Of a stretch of DNA of 64,000 nucleotides, positions 10,261 through 21,539 are shown one piece after another (position 1 is the first letter of the stretch; each line of letters begins with the position of its first letter). The notes below the pieces were generated by a model. It was not told the DNA's origin. It searched no databases and saw only the letters and a list, made by a program, of their open reading frames with translations. Origin of the DNA: Paraphotobacterium marinum (GTDB lineage: Bacteria > Pseudomonadota > Gammaproteobacteria > Enterobacterales > Vibrionaceae); the NCBI RefSeq assembly GCF_002216855.1, contig NZ_CP022355.1, positions 1,008,695 through 1,072,694 on the forward strand. Reading direction: 5' to 3'. Position numbers and translations under genes: made by a program.

Positions 10261-12117
10261 TTATTTTTTTATAATACCTTCAGAATCTAAACCTAACTTT
10301 TTATAGATTTGTTCCTGAGAACCTTGTTCAATGAAATTATCGGGGAGGCCTAATTGTAGAGTGGGTTTAATATTTTTTGTTGACATCATATATTCAATAA
10401 CGGCTGATCCAGCACCTCCTTTTATTACATTATCTTCAACGGTGATAATGTAGTCATGCTCTTTAATGACTCTATCTAACATAGCAGTATCTAAAGGTTT
10501 GACAAATAGCATATCAACAAGCGTTGCATTTAATTTTACACAAACATTTTCTAGAGTATTTAGTAAACTACCAAAATTTAAAACTGCTATTTTAGTTCCT
10601 TCATGTAATGTTTGGGAAACACCTACTTCAAACTTAATTTTCTCTTTATACTTTTTATACTCCAGAGCTTTGCCTCTTGGGTATCTAATACAAACAGGGG
10701 ATTTTAATGTTAAACATAAATCTAATAAACCCAAAGTGGAAAATTTATCACTAGGTGTCAATATACATAAATTTGGGATGCATCGTGTAAATGATATATC
10801 AAACATACCCTGATGAGTGGGACCATCAGGACCAACAACACCAGCTCTATCAATTGCAAATATAACAGGTAGGTTCATAAGAGCCACATCATGAATAAGT
10901 TGGTCATATCCACGCTGAAGAAAAGTTGAATAGATAGCAACAACTGGCTTTAATCCCCCAATAGCAAGACCCGCAGATAATGTCACAGCATGTTGCTCTG
11001 CAATGGCTACATCAAAAAATTGTTCAGGGTAATTTTGTGCAAAATCAACTAATCCTGATCCTTCTTTCATTGCGGGTGTTATTGCAACTATCTTATTATT
11101 TTTTGAAGCTTTATCACACAACCATTTCCCAAAAATCTCAGAATATGTTGATAGTATTTTGGACTCTTTTTTTGGTTTTTGTTTGATGTCTGAAGAGTTA
11201 AAGTTTGGGTTTACTGCATGATATCTAATAGGATCAATTTCAGCAGGTTTAAAACCTTTACCTTTTTTAGTTAAAATGTGAAGAAATTGTGGTCCCTTAA
11301 GTTTTTTTATTTTTGAAAAAATATTTACAAGTTCTAAAACGTCATGTCCATCTACTGGCCCAATATAATTAAAACCTAATTCCTCGAACATAGTTCCTGG
11401 GATTACCATGCCTTTAATATGTTCCTCTGCCTTTTTTGCAAAGTGTTTGAGGGGAGGGATATTGTTTAATAGTCGTTTGCTATCTTCCCTAAAATTTGAG
11501 TATAAATCTCCAGATAAAAAGCGATTTAAATTTTTATTCAATGCACCAACATTCTCTGATATTGACATCTCATTATCATTTAATATTACAAGATAATTTG
11601 GTTTAATATCTCCAGCATGATTCATAGCTTCAAAAGCCATACCCGCAGTTATTGCACCATCACCAATTACACTGACGACTTTTCTGCCTTTTCCTTCTTT
11701 TTGAGCCGCTATAGAAATTCCAAGCCCTGCACTGATTGAAGTGGATGAATGACCCACAGATAATACATCGTAATCACTTTCCTCTCTCCAGGGAAATGGA
11801 TGCAAACCATTCAGCTTTTTTATAGTGTTAAGTTTACTTTTTCTGCCAGTTAATATTTTATGGGGATATGCCTGGTGCCCAACATCCCATAGTATTTGAT
11901 CAAAAGGTGTTTCATAACAATAATGAAGAGCAACAGTTAACTCAATAGCACCTAAACCAGATGCAAAGTGTCCCCCGCCTTCATTTAACGTTTCTAATAG
12001 AAAGGTTCTAATTTCTTGACATAAATCAGGTAAAGATGAAAGGGGGATACATTTCAAATCATTTGAGTTATTAATCTTATCTAAAAGAGTATATGTGAAA
12101 TTTGTAGTATTATTCAT
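10261..12117 (-). CDS. dxs: 1-deoxy-D-xylulose-5-phosphate synthase
   Basis: Dxs is the thiamine-diphosphate enzyme that condenses pyruvate and glyceraldehyde 3-phosphate, the entry step of the MEP isoprenoid pathway; DXP also feeds thiamine and pyridoxal synthesis. It has 618 residues, essentially the E. coli length. The thiamine diphosphate-binding motif appears as [18 protein letters not shown] with [13 protein letters not shown]. The transketolase pyrimidine domain has [14 protein letters not shown] and [16 protein letters not shown]. It is the last gene of the leftward group xseB-ispA-dxs and converges on thiL with a gap of only nine bases. Confidence 0.98.
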   Translation of the reverse strand: MNNTTNFTYTLLDKINNSNDLKCIPLSSLPDLCQEIRTFLLETLNEGGGHFASGLGAIELTVALHYCYETPFDQILWDVGHQAYPHKILTGRKSKLNTIKKLNGLHPFPWREESDYDVLSVGHSSTSISAGLGISIAAQKEGKGRKVVSVIGDGAITAGMAFEAMNHAGDIKPNYLVILNDNEMSISENVGALNKNLNRFLSGDLYSNFREDSKRLLNNIPPLKHFAKKAEEHIKGMVIPGTMFEELGFNYIGPVDGHDVLELVNIFSKIKKLKGPQFLHILTKKGKGFKPAEIDPIRYHAVNPNFNSSDIKQKPKKESKILSTYSEIFGKWLCDKASKNNKIVAITPAMKEGSGLVDFAQNYPEQFFDVAIAEQHAVTLSAGLAIGGLKPVVAIYSTFLQRGYDQLIHDVALMNLPVIFAIDRAGVVGPDGPTHQGMFDISFTRCIPNLCILTPSDKFSTLGLLDLCLTLKSPVCIRYPRGKALEYKKYKEKIKFEVGVSQTLHEGTKIAVLNFGSLLNTLENVCVKLNATLVDMLFVKPLDTAMLDRVIKEHDYIITVEDNVIKGGAGSAVIEYMMSTKNIKPTLQLGLPDNFIEQGSQEQIYKKLGLDSEGIIKK

Positions 12118-12119
12118 TA

Positions 12120-13004
12120 TTATTTTTTTCGTTTCGAAAGTATTTTGATTAAATGTATTAACTTCTCTTTATTTCCAGGAAGTTGGTTTATTATAAACAA
12201 ACATTTTTCTTGAAGTTCATTTGCATATACGATTGCCTCATCAAGCCCTAATAAAGATGGGAATGTGCTCTTATATATCTTTTGATCTGAGCCTTGCGGT
12301 TTACCAAGTTCGTCAGTTGTACTTGTAATATCTAAAATGTCATCTTGGACTTGAAAAAATAAGCCTATTGTTTCGCCAAAATGAGATAAAGAGTTTAAAT
12401 ATTTTTTACTTTCATCACCAGATACTATAGCTCCCATAAGAATAGAAGATTTAAAAAGTGCTCCAGTTTTAAGTTGGTGTATTTTTTTTAGAGTATTCAG
12501 ATCAATTGTTTTATTTTCGTTTAAAATATCTAATGATTGACCTAAACACATTCCTTTTGTACCTACTGAGTTAGAAAGCAATTCAATTAGTCTAATAATA
12601 TAATGAGGCTTAATAGTAAGTTGTGTCAATATTTCAAAGCTTAATGCTTGAAGTGCGTCACCCGCAAGAATAGCGGTGGCTTGATTAAATTTTATGTGAT
12701 TACTTGGCTGTCCTCTTCTGATATCATCGTCATCCATAGCTGGCAAATCATCATGTATCAAAGAATAGGTATGCATTAACTCAACAGAAATAGCAATTTT
12801 ATCAACGTTTGAAGAAGTAACTTGAAATAACTCGGCTATTAGATAGACCAATATGCCTCTTACGTGTTTACCTCCATTCAAACAAGAATACTTAATAGAT
12901 TGAATTAACTCTTGATCCTGATTAGGCAATTGATTTAAAAAAAAACTCATATTTTCATGAATTTTTTTAGAATATATCTCAAAACTAAATGGTTGATTTT
13001 TCAT
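12120..13004 (-). CDS. ispA: (2E,6E)-farnesyl diphosphate synthase
   Basis: IspA elongates dimethylallyl diphosphate with two isopentenyl diphosphates to give FPP, used for undecaprenol and quinones. At 294 residues it matches E. coli (299). Both aspartate-rich motifs are intact: the first in [16 protein letters not shown] and the second in [10 protein letters not shown]. The GGKHVRG segment binds isopentenyl diphosphate. It sits between xseB (11 bases upstream) and dxs (2 bases downstream), the standard enterobacterial order. Confidence 0.97.
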   Translation of the reverse strand: MKNQPFSFEIYSKKIHENMSFFLNQLPNQDQELIQSIKYSCLNGGKHVRGILVYLIAELFQVTSSNVDKIAISVELMHTYSLIHDDLPAMDDDDIRRGQPSNHIKFNQATAILAGDALQALSFEILTQLTIKPHYIIRLIELLSNSVGTKGMCLGQSLDILNENKTIDLNTLKKIHQLKTGALFKSSILMGAIVSGDESKKYLNSLSHFGETIGLFFQVQDDILDITSTTDELGKPQGSDQKIYKSTFPSLLGLDEAIVYANELQEKCLFIINQLPGNKEKLIHLIKILSKRKK

Positions 13005-13015
13005 AAATGATAGCT

Positions 13016-13221
13016 TTACTCAGTTTGTTGATTCTTGATTTTATGAATTTTGAGTTCTGCTTCTTCTAATTTTTTTGATTAGATCTAGCTACAGCAATTC
13101 CTTCTTCATATTTTTTTAGAGATTCTTCTAAAGTAATATCATTTGACTCTAATTCCTTAATAATTGAGTCTAAATAATTTAAAGATTCTTCAAAGCTTAA
13201 ATTTTCAATTTTCTTGGACAT
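13016..13221 (-). CDS. xseB: Exodeoxyribonuclease VII small subunit, frameshifted
   Basis: Between ispA and thiI, the minus strand reads MSKKIENLSFEESLNYLD and continues through NDITLEESLKKYEEGIA, the XseB helical hairpin. At the run 13070-13076 (seven T on the plus strand, A7 in the gene) the frame breaks after SNQKN. With one more A the sequence continues KKLEEAELKIHKIKNQQTE and stops at 13016, giving 68 residues; XseB proteins are usually about 70-80. XseB works with XseA to degrade single-stranded DNA. Its place at the head of ispA-dxs is the standard one. The length and position make this identification firm despite its small size. Confidence 0.85.
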
Positions 13222-13311
13222 ATTATACGCTTTTTTTTTTAATAAACTTTATTTTACAATAGACCGCGTTTGATAATCAAACTTTACTTTGTAAATTAAA
13301 TAAAGTAATGA

Positions 13312-13340
13312 TTCTTAGTTTATTTTATTTAGGGTATAAT
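13312..13340 (+). promoter_or_regulatory. Putative thiI promoter
   Basis: In the 151-base divergent spacer between xseB and thiI, a perfect TATAAT (13335-13340) sits 17 bases after TTCTTA (13312-13317). Only three of six -35 positions fit the consensus. No TPP riboswitch or operator is visible. Confidence 0.35.
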
Positions 13341-13372
13341 AATAGATAGTAATTTTTTGAGAAAAGCTCCCA

Positions 13373-14823
13373 ATGTATTTTATTATAAAACCTCACCCAG
13401 AAGTATTTACTAAAAGCGAATCAGTTAGAAAACGATTTACTAAAATTCTTGAATGTAATATTAGAAATATTCTGAAAAGAAGACTAGCAAACGTTGCTGT
13501 GTATAATAAAAGAACTCATATTGAGGTTTCAATTAAGCAATATGATACTAAAGTCATTGACTACTTATCAAAGATTCCTGGTATAAACTATTTTTTAGAA
13601 GTAGTTAAATTTAATTTTGATAATTTAGACGAAATATCTGAGATTTCTAATAAATTTTATAATGAGATAATTGAAAACAAAAGCTTTTGTGTAAGAGTTA
13701 AAAGAAGAGGTAATCATAATTTTTCGTCTACTGAAGTCGAAAGAAAAATTGGAAGTGACTTATTTCAGTCGGTTAAAAAAACTCGAGTAGATTTAAAGAA
13801 ACCTGAAGTGGCTATAAACATTGAAATTGATGGCGATGAATTCAGTATAGTCAAAAGAAGATATAATGCTCTTGGTGGATTTCCATTAGGAACACAAGAA
13901 AGCGTCCTTTCTTTAATTTCTGGGGGGTATGATTCTAGTGCTTCGTCTTATCAACATATTAGAAGAGGTAGTAAAGTTCACTTTTGCTTTTTTAATCTTG
14001 GTGGCCCTGATCATGAAAGAAGCGTTAAAGAAGTCGCTCACTTTATTTGGAATGAATTTGGCTCGTCTGCAAAAGTAAACTTCATAACAGTTGATTTGAA
14101 TCCAGTTATTGAAGATATTCTTGAGCATGTAAGTGATGGTTATATGGGAGTTGTTCTGAAAAGGATGTTTATGAAAATTTCGGGCGAAATCGCTAAGAAA
14201 CTCAAAATAGAAGCCTTAGTCACTGGTGAAGCACTTGGTCAGGTTTCTAGCCAGACACTGAGTAATCTAAAACTAATTGATCTTGCCACAGATAGATTAA
14301 TTTTGAGACCTTTAATAACAAGTGATAAAGAAGAAATTATCAAACTAACAAAAATATTGGTACTGAAGAACTTTGCAAGTCAATTCCTGAATATTGTAGT
14401 ATTATATCTAAAAAGCCAACTATTAAAGCTGATTTTAATAAGTTAATCTTAGAAGAGTCTAAAGTCAAAGAGAATTCAATATCTCAATGTATTGAAGGTG
14501 CCAAACTTGAGGACATCAGACAGGTAATTGCAACAAAAAATGATGGGTTTTCACCAGTCAACACAGTTAGTGTTTTAGATGAAAATGAAGATGTTTTATT
14601 GGACATTAGAAGTAACAGTGAAATTGAATCAACACCACTTGACTTTGATTTTTCAAATATCCTTGAAATTCCTTTTTATAAATTAGTCAGTAAGTTCCCA
14701 TCTTTAGATCAAAGTAAAAATTATGTTTTATATTGTGATAGGCAAGTAATGAGTCGCTTACAAGCTATACATTTGATTGAATCCGGTTTTAAAAATGTTG
14801 CAGTCTTTGAAAAAACAAAATAA
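13373..14823 (+). CDS. thiI: tRNA 4-thiouridine synthetase / thiamine thiazole sulfurtransferase ThiI, frameshifted
   Basis: ThiI adenylates and thiolates U8 of tRNA and supplies sulfur for the thiazole of thiamine. The N-terminal ferredoxin-like and THUMP domains lead to the PP-loop LISGGYDSS. The break is at the A5 run 14350-14354; one added A joins on the frame with IPEYCSIISKKP (catalytic cysteine) and the C-terminal rhodanese domain, where NYVLYCDRQVMSR carries the persulfide cysteine. The repaired protein is 483 residues against 482 in E. coli. No other damage is visible over 1.4 kb. It diverges from xseB, whereas in E. coli the genes are also adjacent. Confidence 0.93.
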
Positions 14824-14886
14824 CTATTACTATAGTTAAGTACCTGTATGTTGTACTTAGATTGATGACTTAAGCGTAAAAAACAA

Positions 14887-15503
14887 TTACTTTGGCATAA
14901 TTCCATAGTGCATATTTGGCCATACGATTAGGTTATCAGCTATTTTAGAAGCTTCTATTTTATTAATCTTAAGTTTTATAATTTCAAGAGCAAGCTCCAT
15001 CACAGTACCAGGACCTTGACTTGTTATGAGGTTATGAATTTTATCATATGTAACTCTTTTTTTTCTTAAATTATTTGTAGATATTTTATCCCAAAAACAT
15101 GGAGAGCATGTAGATATCGCACTTTTAAAATAATCCATATTACTTTTAATGAAATATGCAGATGAACCGGATAAAGCTAGTAGTTTTTTTTCATAAATAT
15201 GTTGCTTTAAAAACTCTTGTGATGCAATATTTGAAGCAGTATATTCAGAAAAAATCCACCTCCTGGTACACACACTAGATCAAAGCCTTCGTTTAACAAT
15301 TCTAAAAGATGAGAATCAACTTGAACTTTATTTCCGTATAACCCCGTAAAACTTTCTCGTTTTGTTGGTCCATTATGTAAAAGCTTAACGCTAGATTTAG
15401 CTAATCTAAATATTGAACATAATGTTATCACTTCAAGCTCATCAGCATAGTCAGATACTATAATAGCAATATTTAATCTTTTTTTTAGTTCAGGTTCTAT
15501 CAT
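14887..15503 (-). CDS. yajL: DJ-1/PfpI family protein YajL, frameshifted and lacking the catalytic cysteine
   Basis: The family is recognisable from position and sequence: panE-yajL-thiI is the E. coli order. ITSQGPGTVMELALEII matches the conserved TSQGPGT motif, and VCVPGGG matches the earlier strand. The frame breaks at the run 15249-15254 (six T in the gene); one more T yields 205 residues. YajL proteins carry a nucleophilic cysteine in an AICAAP context, but here the elbow reads LALSGSSAYF, so the cysteine is gone. Chaperone or deglycase activity attributed to the family is therefore doubtful. The start overlaps the end of panE by 14 bases. Confidence 0.82.
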
Positions 15504-16398
15504 GGCCTATTCTTTCTTGTAATTGTTTAATTTTGTTATGATATGAAATAATTAAAGGTATTTCTAGGTTATGTTTATGTGCTAACTCAATAAAATAACC
15601 ACTTATGTAATCAGCTTCAGTTTTCCTATTATTAATTTTGTCTTGTAACATAGAAGAAGTGTTATTTTGGGTTTTTTGTATGACTTCATAAGTGATTGCC
15701 AAAATTTCTTCTAACTCGATGTTAAATTGTTCTTTTTCTAAAATATTTCGGCATTCAGTTGATAGATCTAAAATCAATTGATTATATTTTTTTTGTGCCA
15801 ATGCACCATTTTTGCAATCATTTACAGTAGTTATATAGTTAATAATCATATTTATACATAGTTTTTTTAACTGAATATTGTATATTTGAGGAGCTGAGTT
15901 CAATTTGATAAAGTTTAGATTTATTAAACGAGATATAACTTTTTGAGAATTATAGCTCTTATTAATGGCTCCAATCCACGAAAAATTATCCCCAGTATGT
16001 CGAACTGTATTTAAATTTAATTTCTGCGCAGCTAAACTGGTGACCATAATAAATTTTGAGTTATAAGGGTAAAGTTTGTTTAATTTTTCTCTAGATATTA
16101 TACCATTATGTACAAAAATCAGGTTGGTTTTATAAGATATATATTTTTGCAAAACATGCATAGATTTTAAAATTGCATGTGCTTTTAGACAAATAAAAAT
16201 TGTATCACTTTTGATTAGTAATGTGGAATTATTAGCTTTGAATGTGTGGGTTGTCTTTTTACCATTTAAATTTATTAAATGGCTTTGGATAATTGGATTA
16301 TTAGTCTTATCCCATAAGTGAGGAAAATTTCCTATATTTACGAGTTTGTGAGCAAGTAAGCTACCAATTGCGCCATTACCAATAATTGAAATGTTCAT
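15490..16398 (-). CDS. panE: 2-dehydropantoate 2-reductase
   Basis: PanE reduces ketopantoate to pantoate with NADPH in coenzyme A synthesis. The 302-residue protein begins with the Rossmann motif IIGNGAIGSLLAHKL. It keeps the region of the catalytic lysine (LKKLCINMIINY, where E. coli has WRKLAVNCVINP) and the TSSMLQD motif. The acidic residue in TEADYISGYF is also retained. The NP of the usual NCVINPLTA is changed to NY, a modest divergence. It is divergent from rlmG with a 137-base spacer in which I see no clear operator. Confidence 0.9.
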   Translation of the reverse strand: MNISIIGNGAIGSLLAHKLVNIGNFPHLWDKTNNPIIQSHLINLNGKKTTHTFKANNSTLLIKSDTIFICLKAHAILKSMHVLQKYISYKTNLIFVHNGIISREKLNKLYPYNSKFIMVTSLAAQKLNLNTVRHTGDNFSWIGAINKSYNSQKVISRLINLNFIKLNSAPQIYNIQLKKLCINMIINYITTVNDCKNGALAQKKYNQLILDLSTECRNILEKEQFNIELEEILAITYEVIQKTQNNTSSMLQDKINNRKTEADYISGYFIELAHKHNLEIPLIISYHNKIKQLQERIGHDRT

Positions 16399-16535
16399 AA
16401 AAGTTAAAATATTTAGTTTGAATGTTTGAAAAATTCATGAAAATCCTCTTGATCTTTTTTGCAAAGTTACATATAAAACTCAAAGGATTGTCATAATCAT
16501 TTCCATATTTTAATGATATTTAACGAAGTACGTCA

Positions 16536-17632
16536 ATGAAAGAACTTAAAGAAATTACAAAAGAATTAGAGAAGTTAAACTTAAAACGATATCCAAATCA
16601 AGAACTCCTCAGAGCATGGGATGCTGCTGATGAACTCATTATTCAAAAAATGCAGACAATGGAATTAGAAGGATTAAAAATTATAATTGTGAATGATGCT
16701 TTTGGTGCTTTAACTAGATATTTTCAACACTTGGATGTGACAACATACATTGACTCATACTTAAGCTTAAGTGCTCTACGACTGAATAATCCGATAAAAA
16801 AATTTAAACTGATTTCTGAACTTGATGATATTAAAGAAAACTATGATTTAATTGTTATAAAAATTCCCAAAAATTTAAGTTTTTTACGAGAAATCCTAAA
16901 CAAATTTTCATCATTGTCACCAAAGAGTAATTTTATTTCTGCAGGGATGGCTAAATATTTAACTCGAAATACTTATAATTTATATACTCATACATTTAAG
17001 GATGCAAATATTAGTCTAACTCAAAAAAAAGCAAAATTAATATTTAGTAGCAATGCTATCAAAATACAAAAAAGAAAATTAATTTTAAAGAGGTTTTAAT
17101 AGATAAATATCCTTACAAGGTCATAAATTATTCGAATGTTTTTTCTAGAGAAAAGTTAGATATTGGAACAAGGTTTTTGTTAGAAAATTTACCTCAAAAT
17201 AATTATAAGTATGTTTTGGATTTAGGATGTGGAAATGGAATATTAGGTATAAATTTGAAAAATAAACAGAGTGATTCGATCGTTTATTTTTCAGATGAAT
17301 CAAAGATGGCCATTCAAAGTGCTAATCAAAATTATAATTTATATTTTAAAGACAAAGCTCATTTTTTTTGGACACATAGTACTTTAGGTATTAAACAAAA
17401 ATTTGATTTGGTCATATGTAATCCTCCATTTCATCAAAATAATACAATAATGAAAGGGATAGCTATAAACATGTTTAAAGATAGCAAAAAAGTGCTTTTG
17501 CAATTTGGAGCTTTGAGAGTTGTGGCCAATAGACATTTGAATTATCATATTGTACTGAAAAAGATTTATGGCAATGTTAAGTTAATAAATCAAAATTCAA
17601 AATTTGTTATTTTAGAGTCAATCAACAAATAA
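16536..17632 (+). CDS. rlmG: 23S rRNA (guanine(1835)-N2)-methyltransferase RlmG, frameshifted
   Basis: RlmG methylates G1835 of 23S rRNA using S-adenosylmethionine. RlmG rather than its relative RsmC is supported by the N-terminal ELLRAWDAADELIIQKM and NDAFGAL, and by NVFSREKLDIGTRFLLENLP in the middle. The SAM site DLGCGNGILG and the catalytic NPPFHQ are intact. The frame is lost near 17068-17090; adding one A to the A6 or A4 run there joins KIQKRK to the downstream frame and gives 365 residues. The N-terminal RlmG domain is a degenerate methyltransferase copy by family knowledge. bolA follows after 25 bases. Confidence 0.88.
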
Positions 17633-17657
17633 ATAATCTTGAGGAGCTTTATTAATT

Positions 17658-17966
17658 ATGAAAAAGCAAGAAAATTATATTCGTGAACAATTAACTAATG
17701 AGTTGAAGCCTTCTTTTTTACACATAGAAAATGAAAGCTATAAGCATAATGTTCCTGATGATGCAGAAAGCCATTTCAAAGTTATTGTTGTAAGTAATAA
17801 TTTCACAAAATTATCTCTAATTAAGCGACATAGGTTTATTAACGAATTATTAGGCGCAAAATTTTTCCAAAGTGTGCATGCGTTATCTCTTCACTTGTTT
17901 GATGAAAGTGAGTGGAAAAAAGAAAATATAAGTAATATTCAAACACCTGATTGTCAGCACAAATAA
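17658..17966 (+). CDS. bolA: BolA family protein
   Basis: This 102-residue protein has the class II KH-like fold of BolA, with NVPDDAESHFKVIVVSNNF holding the conserved histidine region. RHRFINELLGAKFFQSVHALSLHLF contains the helix motif that binds monothiol glutaredoxin Fe-S clusters. BolA links iron-sulfur metabolism with cell shape and stress control. It lies between rlmG and nqrA, an arrangement seen in Vibrio and Shewanella. A GAGGAG-like ribosome-binding stretch precedes the ATG. Confidence 0.95.
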   Translation: MKKQENYIREQLTNELKPSFLHIENESYKHNVPDDAESHFKVIVVSNNFTKLSLIKRHRFINELLGAKFFQSVHALSLHLFDESEWKKENISNIQTPDCQHK

Positions 17967-18060
17967 ATATGTGATTTATATCGTAATGGAATCAATAAAT
18001 TAAGATTGTTTTTGCAATAAATGTTAAATTTTTGTTAAGTTTATTTTAGATTTAACTATT

Positions 18061-19416
18061 ATGATTAAAATCAAGAAAGGTTTAGATATTCCAATAAAAG
18101 GCGAACCAGAACAGGACATCGATGGGTACCTTAGTTCAAAATATTTTGGTTATTTAGGTACGGAATTTATTGGAATAAAGCCTGTATTAAAAGTTAAAGT
18201 TGGCGATAAAGTTAATCAAGGTGATATATTATTTATTGACAAAAAAATACCAGAATTAAAATTTATTAGCCCATTTTCTGGCACAGTTGATTCAATAAAT
18301 AGAGGCTATCAAAGATCTTTAGAATCAGTTGTAGTAAAAAAAGATGATAGTCAAAATTCGATAGTTCAAATACCCAATCATTCAATTACTTCAATACATA
18401 AATATGAAAAAAGTGAGTTGATTAAAATTTTGCTTGATACTAGCCTTTGGTTAGGGCTTAGAACAAGGCCATTCTCAAGAGTAACAAATCCTAATGACAC
18501 AATTGACATTATTTTTGTTAATGCAATTGATACAAATCCATTATCACCTAAGCCAAGTATTATTATTAATAAATATGAAAAAGAGTTTTTAATTGGGCTT
18601 GAAGTGGTTAGCCAAATTTGTAGTGAAAAAATTTTTTTATGTAAGGATACTGATATAATTCCTTGTCCTAAAAATGAAAAAATAAAAGAAGAGATTTTTG
18701 ACGGACCTCATCCTGCTGGGTTAGTTGGCACTCATATTCATTTTCTTTATGGTGCTGATTTAAATCACCCTGTTAGTCATATAAATTATCAAGATGTTAT
18801 CAGTATTGGATATTTATTTTTACATGGTCACTTATTGACAAAGAAAATAATTTCAATTGCTGGACCAACTGTAATTAAACCGGCACTTTATGAAGTTGAT
18901 ATTGGTTCTGGCTTGGATATCTTAGATCAAGTTCAGAACAATATTTATAAAAATCCTAAGTTAAGAATCATATCAGGTTCTATTTTAAATGGTATTAAAA
19001 TGGAAAGTATTAAAAGTAATTTAGGAAAATATCATTTACAGTTATCTATACTAGAGGAAGGTAACCAAAAAGAGTTTTTGGGTTGGATTAAACCAGGTAA
19101 GAATAAATTTTCTGTAACTAAGGCTTTTACAAGTCAATTTTTTAAAAATAAAAGATTTAACATTAATACATCAATGAATGGTAGTAAACGTTCTATGGTT
19201 CCAATTGGTAATTATGAAAAAATCATGCCGTTAGATATCGAGCCTACTTTATTTTTGAGATACTTACATGCAGAAGATATTGATAACTTATTAAAAATTG
19301 GAATTTTGGAGCTAGATGAAGAAGATTTAGGATTATGTAATTTTGTTTGTCCGGGTAAAGCTAATTTTAATAAAAAATTAAGGCACTGTTTAGATATTAT
19401 TTATAAAGAAGTTTAA
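18061..19416 (+). CDS. nqrA: Na+-translocating NADH:quinone reductase subunit A
   Basis: NqrA is the peripheral, cytoplasm-facing subunit of the Na+-pumping NADH dehydrogenase and forms part of the quinone-binding region. Length (451 residues against about 446 in Vibrio) and ends fit the family: IKIKKGLDIPIKGEPEQ at the start, then the biotinyl-lipoyl-like lobe. DGPHPAGLVGTHIHFLYG lies in the middle and LCNFVCPGK near the end. It heads the nqrABCDEF-apbE-nqrM set, all rightward. No strong Shine-Dalgarno sequence precedes the ATG. Confidence 0.97.
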   Translation: MIKIKKGLDIPIKGEPEQDIDGYLSSKYFGYLGTEFIGIKPVLKVKVGDKVNQGDILFIDKKIPELKFISPFSGTVDSINRGYQRSLESVVVKKDDSQNSIVQIPNHSITSIHKYEKSELIKILLDTSLWLGLRTRPFSRVTNPNDTIDIIFVNAIDTNPLSPKPSIIINKYEKEFLIGLEVVSQICSEKIFLCKDTDIIPCPKNEKIKEEIFDGPHPAGLVGTHIHFLYGADLNHPVSHINYQDVISIGYLFLHGHLLTKKIISIAGPTVIKPALYEVDIGSGLDILDQVQNNIYKNPKLRIISGSILNGIKMESIKSNLGKYHLQLSILEEGNQKEFLGWIKPGKNKFSVTKAFTSQFFKNKRFNINTSMNGSKRSMVPIGNYEKIMPLDIEPTLFLRYLHAEDIDNLLKIGILELDEEDLGLCNFVCPGKANFNKKLRHCLDIIYKEV

Positions 19417-19528
19417 TTTTCAAAATTAAAACATAATTTATTGATATTAAATAACCCAGCCAATTAAATTTTCTTACATAGATTCTATACTTATTAAGTG
19501 AGATTACATTTCCTCGAGGAGTTTTTTC

Positions 19529-20782
19529 ATGGGTTTAAAGCATTTTTTAGAATCAATTGAACATAAATTTGAGCCGGGCGGAAAGTATGAGCGTTGGTAT
19601 TCACTTTATGAGGCTGTGGCTACAATTGCTTACACACCCGGTACAACAACTCAAACAAGTACTCATGCTAAAGATAACATAGACCTAAAAAGAATTATGA
19701 TTGCTGTGTGGTTAGCTGTTTTTCCAACAATGTTTTACGGTTGGTACAACATCGGCAATCAAGCCATTTTTGATTTGTTTGCAAATAATGACTTAAATGC
19801 GATTTCCTCTATAATTTCTTCCAATTGGCACTTATATTTTATTGAGTTTTTGGGATTAGAGATAACTGAATCGTCTGGTTTTTTAGTTAAATTTTTAATT
19901 GGAGCGAGTTACTTCCTTCCAGTTTACTTAACTGTTTTTATTGTGGGAGGTTTTTGGGAAGTATGTTTTGCTACAATAAGGAAACATGAAATAAACGAAG
20001 GTTTTTTTGCTTCATCTATTTTATTTTCCTTAACCTTACCTCCAACAATACCTTTATGGCAAGCAGCATTAGGTATTTCATTCGGTATTGTTGTTGCCAA
20101 AGAATTATTTGGTGGTACTGGAAGAAACTTTTTAAATCCAGCTTTAGCTGGAAGAGCATTTTTATATTTTGCTTATCCAGCTCAACTTTCAGGTGATACT
20201 GTTTGGAATGTGGTTGATGGATATAGTGGAGCAACTCCTCTCAGTCAGTGGGCTGCTGATGGACAAAATGGACTGATACACCATTCTACTGAAATGCCAG
20301 TAACATGGTTGAATGCTTTCCTAGGAAATTTACCTGGTTCTATGGGTGAAGGTTCCACTCTTTTAATTATATTTGGAGGGGCTTTATTATTATATATGGG
20401 TATTGCTTCATGGCGAATTGTTTTGGGCACTTTCTTAGGGATGATTATTACAGCATCATTATTTAATTTAATTGGTTCGAATACTAATCCTATGTTTAAC
20501 ATGCCATTTTACTGGCATTTAGTGCTTGGTGGTTTTGCATTTGGGATGATGTTTATGGCTACTGATCCCGTATCAGCTTCGTATACTAATAAAGGGAAAA
20601 TATTTTATGGGTTATTGATAGGGTTTATGTGCGTGATTATAAGAGTTCTAAATCCAGCATATCCAGAGGGAATGATGCTAGCAATCCTTTTTGCAAATCT
20701 TTTTGCTCCATTGTTTGATCATTTGATTCTTGAAAGAAATATTCGCAGGAGAATTTCAAGACATGAAGATGTTAAAAAATAA
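19529..20782 (+). CDS. nqrB: Na+-translocating NADH:quinone reductase subunit B
   Basis: NqrB is the large membrane subunit carrying covalently bound FMN and riboflavin and forming much of the Na+ channel. The 417-residue protein has about ten hydrophobic segments. The flavinylation motif is intact in [10 protein letters not shown], whose threonine is the target of ApbE. It starts [23 protein letters not shown], the usual N-terminus. A CGAGGAG ribosome-binding site precedes the ATG. The end overlaps nqrC by 20 bases. Confidence 0.98.
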   Translation: MGLKHFLESIEHKFEPGGKYERWYSLYEAVATIAYTPGTTTQTSTHAKDNIDLKRIMIAVWLAVFPTMFYGWYNIGNQAIFDLFANNDLNAISSIISSNWHLYFIEFLGLEITESSGFLVKFLIGASYFLPVYLTVFIVGGFWEVCFATIRKHEINEGFFASSILFSLTLPPTIPLWQAALGISFGIVVAKELFGGTGRNFLNPALAGRAFLYFAYPAQLSGDTVWNVVDGYSGATPLSQWAADGQNGLIHHSTEMPVTWLNAFLGNLPGSMGEGSTLLIIFGGALLLYMGIASWRIVLGTFLGMIITASLFNLIGSNTNPMFNMPFYWHLVLGGFAFGMMFMATDPVSASYTNKGKIFYGLLIGFMCVIIRVLNPAYPEGMMLAILFANLFAPLFDHLILERNIRRRISRHEDVKK

Positions 20783-21539
20783 AGATTCAATCTCAAGTAC
20801 TTTTATTGTTGTAATATTATTATGCCTTGTTTGTTCAGTTATTGTTTCAGCATCGGTCTTGTTCTTAAAACCAATTCAGAAGGTTAATGCTGAAAGAGAT
20901 ATCCAACAAAATATCTTAAAAGTAGCTAATATCCCATTCAATAAAAGTAATATATCAGATATATATAATACAAACATTATTGAAAAAATTTTAGATCTTC
21001 AATCTGGCGAGTTATCAGAAAAAATCACACCTGAGATTTATAATAAAGATTCCCTAGGTACAAATATTAAATACTCTAAAAAATTATCGGCTAAGCAAGA
21101 TATTGCAAAAATAATTCGTAGAGAAAATTTTGCTAAAATTTATTTTGTTAAGAAAAACAATAAAGTTGATTCTATTATTTTGCCCATTCATGGTCTTGGT
21201 TTATGGTCAATGATGTATGCATTTATAGCAATTACTCCAGACGGAAAAAAGGTAAAAGGTATAACATTTTATAAGCAAGGAGAAACCCCAGGATTAGGAG
21301 GTGAGGTTGAAAACTTGAAATGGCAGGAACAATTCAAAGGAAAGACAATATATAAAAACAACTCAGTTGGCATCAAGTTAGTTAAGAAAATTCCTGATAC
21401 TAAACCTAATAAATATTACGTAGATGCATTATCTGGAGCCACTTTAACTACCAATGGAGTTCAAAATACAATTGATTTTTGGTTTGGTAAGCTTGGTTAT
21501 AAAAAATTTATTGAGAATCTAAAAGAAGGAGATGTTTAA
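20763..21539 (+). CDS. nqrC: Na+-translocating NADH:quinone reductase subunit C
   Basis: NqrC has one N-terminal membrane anchor (about residues 10-32) and a periplasmic FMN-binding domain. The second covalent FMN site is clear: [14 protein letters not shown], with the flavinylated threonine. [14 protein letters not shown] and [12 protein letters not shown] are further family signatures. I place the start at ATG 20763, preceded by AGGAG at 20747. The gene overlaps the 3' end of nqrB, and its stop shares one base with the nqrD start (TAATG), both signs of translational coupling. Confidence 0.96.
   Translation: MKMLKNKDSISSTFIVVILLCLVCSVIVSASVLFLKPIQKVNAERDIQQNILKVANIPFNKSNISDIYNTNIIEKILDLQSGELSEKITPEIYNKDSLGTNIKYSKKLSAKQDIAKIIRRENFAKIYFVKKNNKVDSIILPIHGLGLWSMMYAFIAITPDGKKVKGITFYKQGETPGLGGEVENLKWQEQFKGKTIYKNNSVGIKLVKKIPDTKPNKYYVDALSGATLTTNGVQNTIDFWFGKLGYKKFIENLKEGDV

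Noticed and set aside
16536..17632. RsmC (16S G1207 methyltransferase) as identity of the split methyltransferase
   Set aside because: The N-terminal AWDAADE and NDAFGAL stretches and the bolA neighbour fit RlmG better than RsmC.
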